A DNA stretch of 64,000 nucleotides from Prochlorococcus sp. AG-347-K16 (GTDB lineage Bacteria; Cyanobacteriota; Cyanobacteriia; PCC-6307; Cyanobiaceae), in assembly GCA_003281405.1 (NCBI GenBank), contig QCCD01000002.1:124001-188000 (forward strand), given 5' to 3'. The translations under genes and the position numbers were made by a program. Every line of letters begins with the position of its first letter. Within the stretch, counting starts at the first letter, position 1. The notes under the pieces were generated by a model. The model worked only from the letters and a program-made list of their open reading frames with translations, did no database searches and was not told the origin of the DNA. This document shows positions 57,993-64,000 of this stretch, piece after piece.

Positions 57993-60900
57993 ATGAGCAG
58001 TAGCGCTTTACAGGTAGCAAAAACAGCTACGTATCTACCAGATTTAGTTGAAGTACAAAGAGCAAGCTTTAAATGGTTTTTGGAAAAGGGTTTAATAGAA
58101 GAACTACAGAATTTTTCTCCAATTTCTGATTACACAGGTAAATTAGAATTACATTTCATCGGAGAAGAGTACAGGTTAAAAAGACCTAGACATGATGTAG
58201 AGGAAGCCAAAAGAAGAGATGCTACATTTGCATCTCAAATGTATGTAACTTGCAGGTTAATTAATAAAGAGACAGGGGAAATTAAAGAACAAGAAGTATT
58301 TATTGGCGAACTCCCATTAATGACTGAAAGAGGAACTTTCATTATTAATGGTGCTGAAAGAGTTATTGTTAATCAAATAGTTCGAAGCCCTGGTGTATAT
58401 TTTAAAGATGAACTTGATAAAAATGGTCGAAGGACCTACAATGCTAGCGTTATTCCTAATAGAGGTGCTTGGTTAAAATTCGAAACGGACAAAAATAATT
58501 TACTTTATGTAAGAGTTGACAAAACTAGAAAAATTAATGCTCACGTTCTTATGAGAGCGATGGGTCTCTCAGATAATGATGTGGTCGATAAACTCAGGCA
58601 TCCTGAGTTTTATCAAAGCTCAATTGATTCAGCTAATGACGAGGGTATAAATTCAGAAGACCAGGCATTACTTGAGCTATATAAGAAGCTACGTCCTGGG
58701 GAACCTCCCTCTGTTTCAGGAGGACAACAGCTGTTACACAGTAGATTTTTTGATCCTAAAAGATATGATTTAGGTCGAGTTGGTAGATATAAAATAAATA
58801 AAAAATTGAGACTTACAGTACCAGACGATGTGAGAACACTTACCCATGAAGATGTTCTTTCTACTATTGATTACTTAATTAATCTAGAATTGGACATTGG
58901 CGGCGCTAGTTTGGATGATATTGACCACCTTGGTAATCGAAGGGTTAGATCTGTAGGAGAACTTCTACAAAATCAAGTCAGGGTTGGACTTAATCGTTTA
59001 GAGAGAATTATTAAAGAAAGAATGACTGTTGGAGAAACAGATTCTTTAACTCCTGCTCAACTAGTAAATCCGAAACCTTTGGTTGCTGCTATAAAGGAAT
59101 TTTTTGGCTCAAGTCAATTAAGCCAGTTCATGGATCAAACTAATCCTCTGGCTGAATTAACACACAAGAGAAGAATTTCAGCATTAGGTCCTGGAGGTTT
59201 AACTAGAGAAAGAGCAGGTTTTGCAGTAAGAGATATACACCCTTCGCATTATGGAAGATTATGTCCTATCGAGACTCCTGAAGGTCCTAATGCAGGACTT
59301 ATAAATTCTTTAGCTACCCATGCAAGAGTTAATGAATATGGTTTCATTGAAACACCTTTTTGGGAAGTTAAAAACGGTAAAGTGGATAAAGAAGGTAATC
59401 CTGTTTATCTTTCTGCTGATTTAGAAGATGAGTGTAGGGTGGCTCCAGGAGACGTCGCAACTGACAAGGATGGAAACATAATTGCAAATCTAATACCAGT
59501 AAGATATAGACAAGATTTTGAAAAAGTTCCTCCTCATCAAGTTGATTACGTTCAGCTTTCTCCGGTTCAGGTGATTTCAGTTGCTACTTCACTTATTCCT
59601 TTCTTGGAACATGATGATGCTAATAGAGCTCTAATGGGATCAAATATGCAACGCCAAGCCGTTCCACTGCTCAGGCCAGAACGTCCTTTGGTTGGCACAG
59701 GTTTAGAATCTCAAGTTGCTAGAGATTCGGGGATGGTTCCCATAACAAAAGTCAATGGAACTGTATCTTACGTAGATGCTAATGAGATTGTCGTCAAAGA
59801 TGAGGATGGTAATGAACATTTTCACTATCTTCAGAAATATCAAAGATCAAATCAAGATACTTGCCTCAACCAAAGACCCATAGTCCAAATTGGAGATAGA
59901 GTTATTTCTGGGCAGGTTTTAGCAGATGGATCTGCATGTGAAGGAGGGGAAATTGCTCTTGGCCAAAACGTTTTAATTGCTTATATGCCATGGGAGGGGT
60001 ACAACTACGAAGATGCAATTCTTGTGAGCGAGAGGATGGTAACTGATGATTTATATACTTCAGTGCATATTGAAAAATATGAAATTGAAGCAAGACAAAC
60101 GAAGTTAGGGCCTGAAGAGATAACAAGAGAGATTCCCAATATCTCAGAGGAAAGCTTGAATAATCTTGATGAGATGGGAATTATTAGGATTGGTGCTTTT
60201 GTCGAGAGTGGAGATATCCTTGTAGGAAAAGTGACTCCAAAAGGGGAGTCAGACCAGCCACCGGAAGAAAAACTCTTAAGAGCTATTTTTGGTGAAAAAG
60301 CTCGAGATGTTAGAGACAATTCCCTCAGAGTACCTAAAACTGAAAAGGGAAGGGTATTGGATGTTCGTATTTATACTAGAGAACAAGGTGATGAATTACC
60401 TCCAGGAGCCAATATGGTTGTTAGGGTTTATGTTGCTCAGAGAAGAAAAATTCAAGTAGGTGACAAAATGGCTGGGAGGCATGGAAATAAAGGAATTATT
60501 AGCAGAATCTTACCCAGAGAAGATATGCCTTATTTACCTGATGGAACGCCTGTAGATATAGTTCTTAATCCTTTAGGAGTTCCAAGTAGGATGAATGTTG
60601 GTCAAGTTTTTGAATTACTTATGGGCTGGGCAGCTTCCAACTTAAACTGCCGGGTTAAAGTCGTTCCATTTGATGAAATGTATGGAGCTGAAAAATCACA
60701 TCAAACTGTTCAAGCATTTTTAGAGGAAGCTTCAAAACAGCCAGGTAAAGCTTGGGTTTACAATCCTGATGACCCTGGAAAGTTATTACTTAAAGATGGT
60801 AGGACAGGGGAACCTTTCGATCAGCCAGTTGCTGTTGGATACTCACATTTCCTCAAGTTAGTTCATTTGGTGGATGATAAAATTCATGCTAGATCTACTG

Positions 60901-61286
60901 GGCCTTACTCTTTGGTTACACAGCAACCATTGGGTGGTAAAGCACAGCAAGGTGGACAAAGGCTTGGAGAAATGGAAGTATGGGCTCTTGAAGCATATGG
61001 AGCCGCTTACACACTACAAGAATTGTTAACAGTTAAATCTGATGACATGCAAGGAAGAAATGAAGCGCTTAATGCAATCGTCAAAGGTAAACCAATTCCA
61101 AGGCCAGGCACTCCTGAGTCATTTAAAGTTCTTATGAGGGAATTACAATCTCTAGGCTTGGATATAGGAGTTTATACAGATGAAGGAAAAGAAGTTGATT
61201 TAATGCAAGATATAAACCCGAGAAGAAATACTCCATCAAGACCTACTTACGAATCTCTCGGAACCTCTGAATATGAGGAAGATTAA
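57993..61286 (+). CDS. rpoB: RNA polymerase beta subunit
   Basis: Core polymerase subunit, 1097 aa. [41 protein letters not shown] is the rifampicin-region signature, and [12 protein letters not shown] the conserved C-terminal part. The first three genes rpoB, rpoC1, rpoC2 form one operon. Confidence 0.98.
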   Translation: MSSSALQVAKTATYLPDLVEVQRASFKWFLEKGLIEELQNFSPISDYTGKLELHFIGEEYRLKRPRHDVEEAKRRDATFASQMYVTCRLINKETGEIKEQEVFIGELPLMTERGTFIINGAERVIVNQIVRSPGVYFKDELDKNGRRTYNASVIPNRGAWLKFETDKNNLLYVRVDKTRKINAHVLMRAMGLSDNDVVDKLRHPEFYQSSIDSANDEGINSEDQALLELYKKLRPGEPPSVSGGQQLLHSRFFDPKRYDLGRVGRYKINKKLRLTVPDDVRTLTHEDVLSTIDYLINLELDIGGASLDDIDHLGNRRVRSVGELLQNQVRVGLNRLERIIKERMTVGETDSLTPAQLVNPKPLVAAIKEFFGSSQLSQFMDQTNPLAELTHKRRISALGPGGLTRERAGFAVRDIHPSHYGRLCPIETPEGPNAGLINSLATHARVNEYGFIETPFWEVKNGKVDKEGNPVYLSADLEDECRVAPGDVATDKDGNIIANLIPVRYRQDFEKVPPHQVDYVQLSPVQVISVATSLIPFLEHDDANRALMGSNMQRQAVPLLRPERPLVGTGLESQVARDSGMVPITKVNGTVSYVDANEIVVKDEDGNEHFHYLQKYQRSNQDTCLNQRPIVQIGDRVISGQVLADGSACEGGEIALGQNVLIAYMPWEGYNYEDAILVSERMVTDDLYTSVHIEKYEIEARQTKLGPEEITREIPNISEESLNNLDEMGIIRIGAFVESGDILVGKVTPKGESDQPPEEKLLRAIFGEKARDVRDNSLRVPKTEKGRVLDVRIYTREQGDELPPGANMVVRVYVAQRRKIQVGDKMAGRHGNKGIISRILPREDMPYLPDGTPVDIVLNPLGVPSRMNVGQVFELLMGWAASNLNCRVKVVPFDEMYGAEKSHQTVQAFLEEASKQPGKAWVYNPDDPGKLLLKDGRTGEPFDQPVAVGYSHFLKLVHLVDDKIHARSTGPYSLVTQQPLGGKAQQGGQRLGEMEVWALEAYGAAYTLQELLTVKSDDMQGRNEALNAIVKGKPIPRPGTPESFKVLMRELQSLGLDIGVYTDEGKEVDLMQDINPRRNTPSRPTYESLGTSEYEED

Positions 61287-61311
61287 ATATCAAATTTAAA
61301 CTTTTTTTTAA

Positions 61312-63231
<1,920 letters not shown>

Positions 63232-63238
63232 TCTTTAA

Positions 63239-64000
<762 letters not shown>

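Overview
This window looks like the chromosome of a marine picocyanobacterium, most likely a high-light-adapted Prochlorococcus. The evidence is AT-rich DNA, the photosystem I genes psaA, psaB, psaI and psaL, a ferredoxin-dependent glutamate synthase, LL-diaminopimelate aminotransferase, a cyanobacterial RNase E with an arginine-rich tail, an MPBQ/MSBQ methyltransferase, and the split RNA polymerase beta-prime genes rpoC1 and rpoC2. The species call is inference from gene content and style; no search was run.

Core layout. 1-4144: ribosomal genes rplM (cut by the edge), rpsI and rpmE, then prfA, an HNH protein, alr and tRNA-Ser(GCU). 12105-14790: a HAD phosphatase and a CbiG-CobJ fusion. 15125-21981: psaA-psaB, a glycosyltransferase, a small membrane protein and psaI-psaL. 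22047-25789: two cell-wall-type enzymes, a degenerate serine recombinase and lipA. 25796-30661: a YciI-like protein and glutamate synthase. 30857-35564: the str operon plus rpsJ. 35621-42860: a LON-domain protein, MPBQ methyltransferase, pheA, a DUF1997 protein, rnhB, rne, dapL and clpS. 42873-47374: a B12-type radical SAM protein, two membrane or sugar glycosyltransferases and tRNA-Thr(CGU). 47429-57756: DUF3493, rimP-nusA-ylxR-infB, an HtrA protease, rpiA, hisD, rpsT and tatD. 57993-64000: rpoB, rpoC1 and the start of rpoC2.

The most interesting part is 4133-12071, between tRNA-Ser and the HAD gene. The 3' end of the tRNA is repeated, increasingly decayed, at 9404-9426 and 12060-12071, which divides the region into two tandem integrative elements. 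Element 1 (about 5.3 kb) carries a tyrosine integrase, an AlpA-type DNA-binding protein overlapping it, a previously unlisted 43-residue ORF downstream, a serine resolvase with a candidate binding site, a zinc-ribbon protein, two tiny proteins and two strongly acidic unknown proteins. Element 2 (about 2.6 kb) has no recombinase and carries one 700-residue polysaccharide-export protein with triplicated domains. The two elements have recognisably homologous left termini. Each also has its own short repeat motif placed just inside both ends: a 27-nt motif in element 1 and a 12-nt motif in element 2. This fits tRNA-associated integrative elements of the tycheposon type known from Prochlorococcus, with an autonomous element stacked on a cargo-only one.

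Elsewhere, the psaA leader has an unusually dense series of dyads and hairpins, and the recombinase at 23928 has lost its catalytic serine, suggesting domestication.
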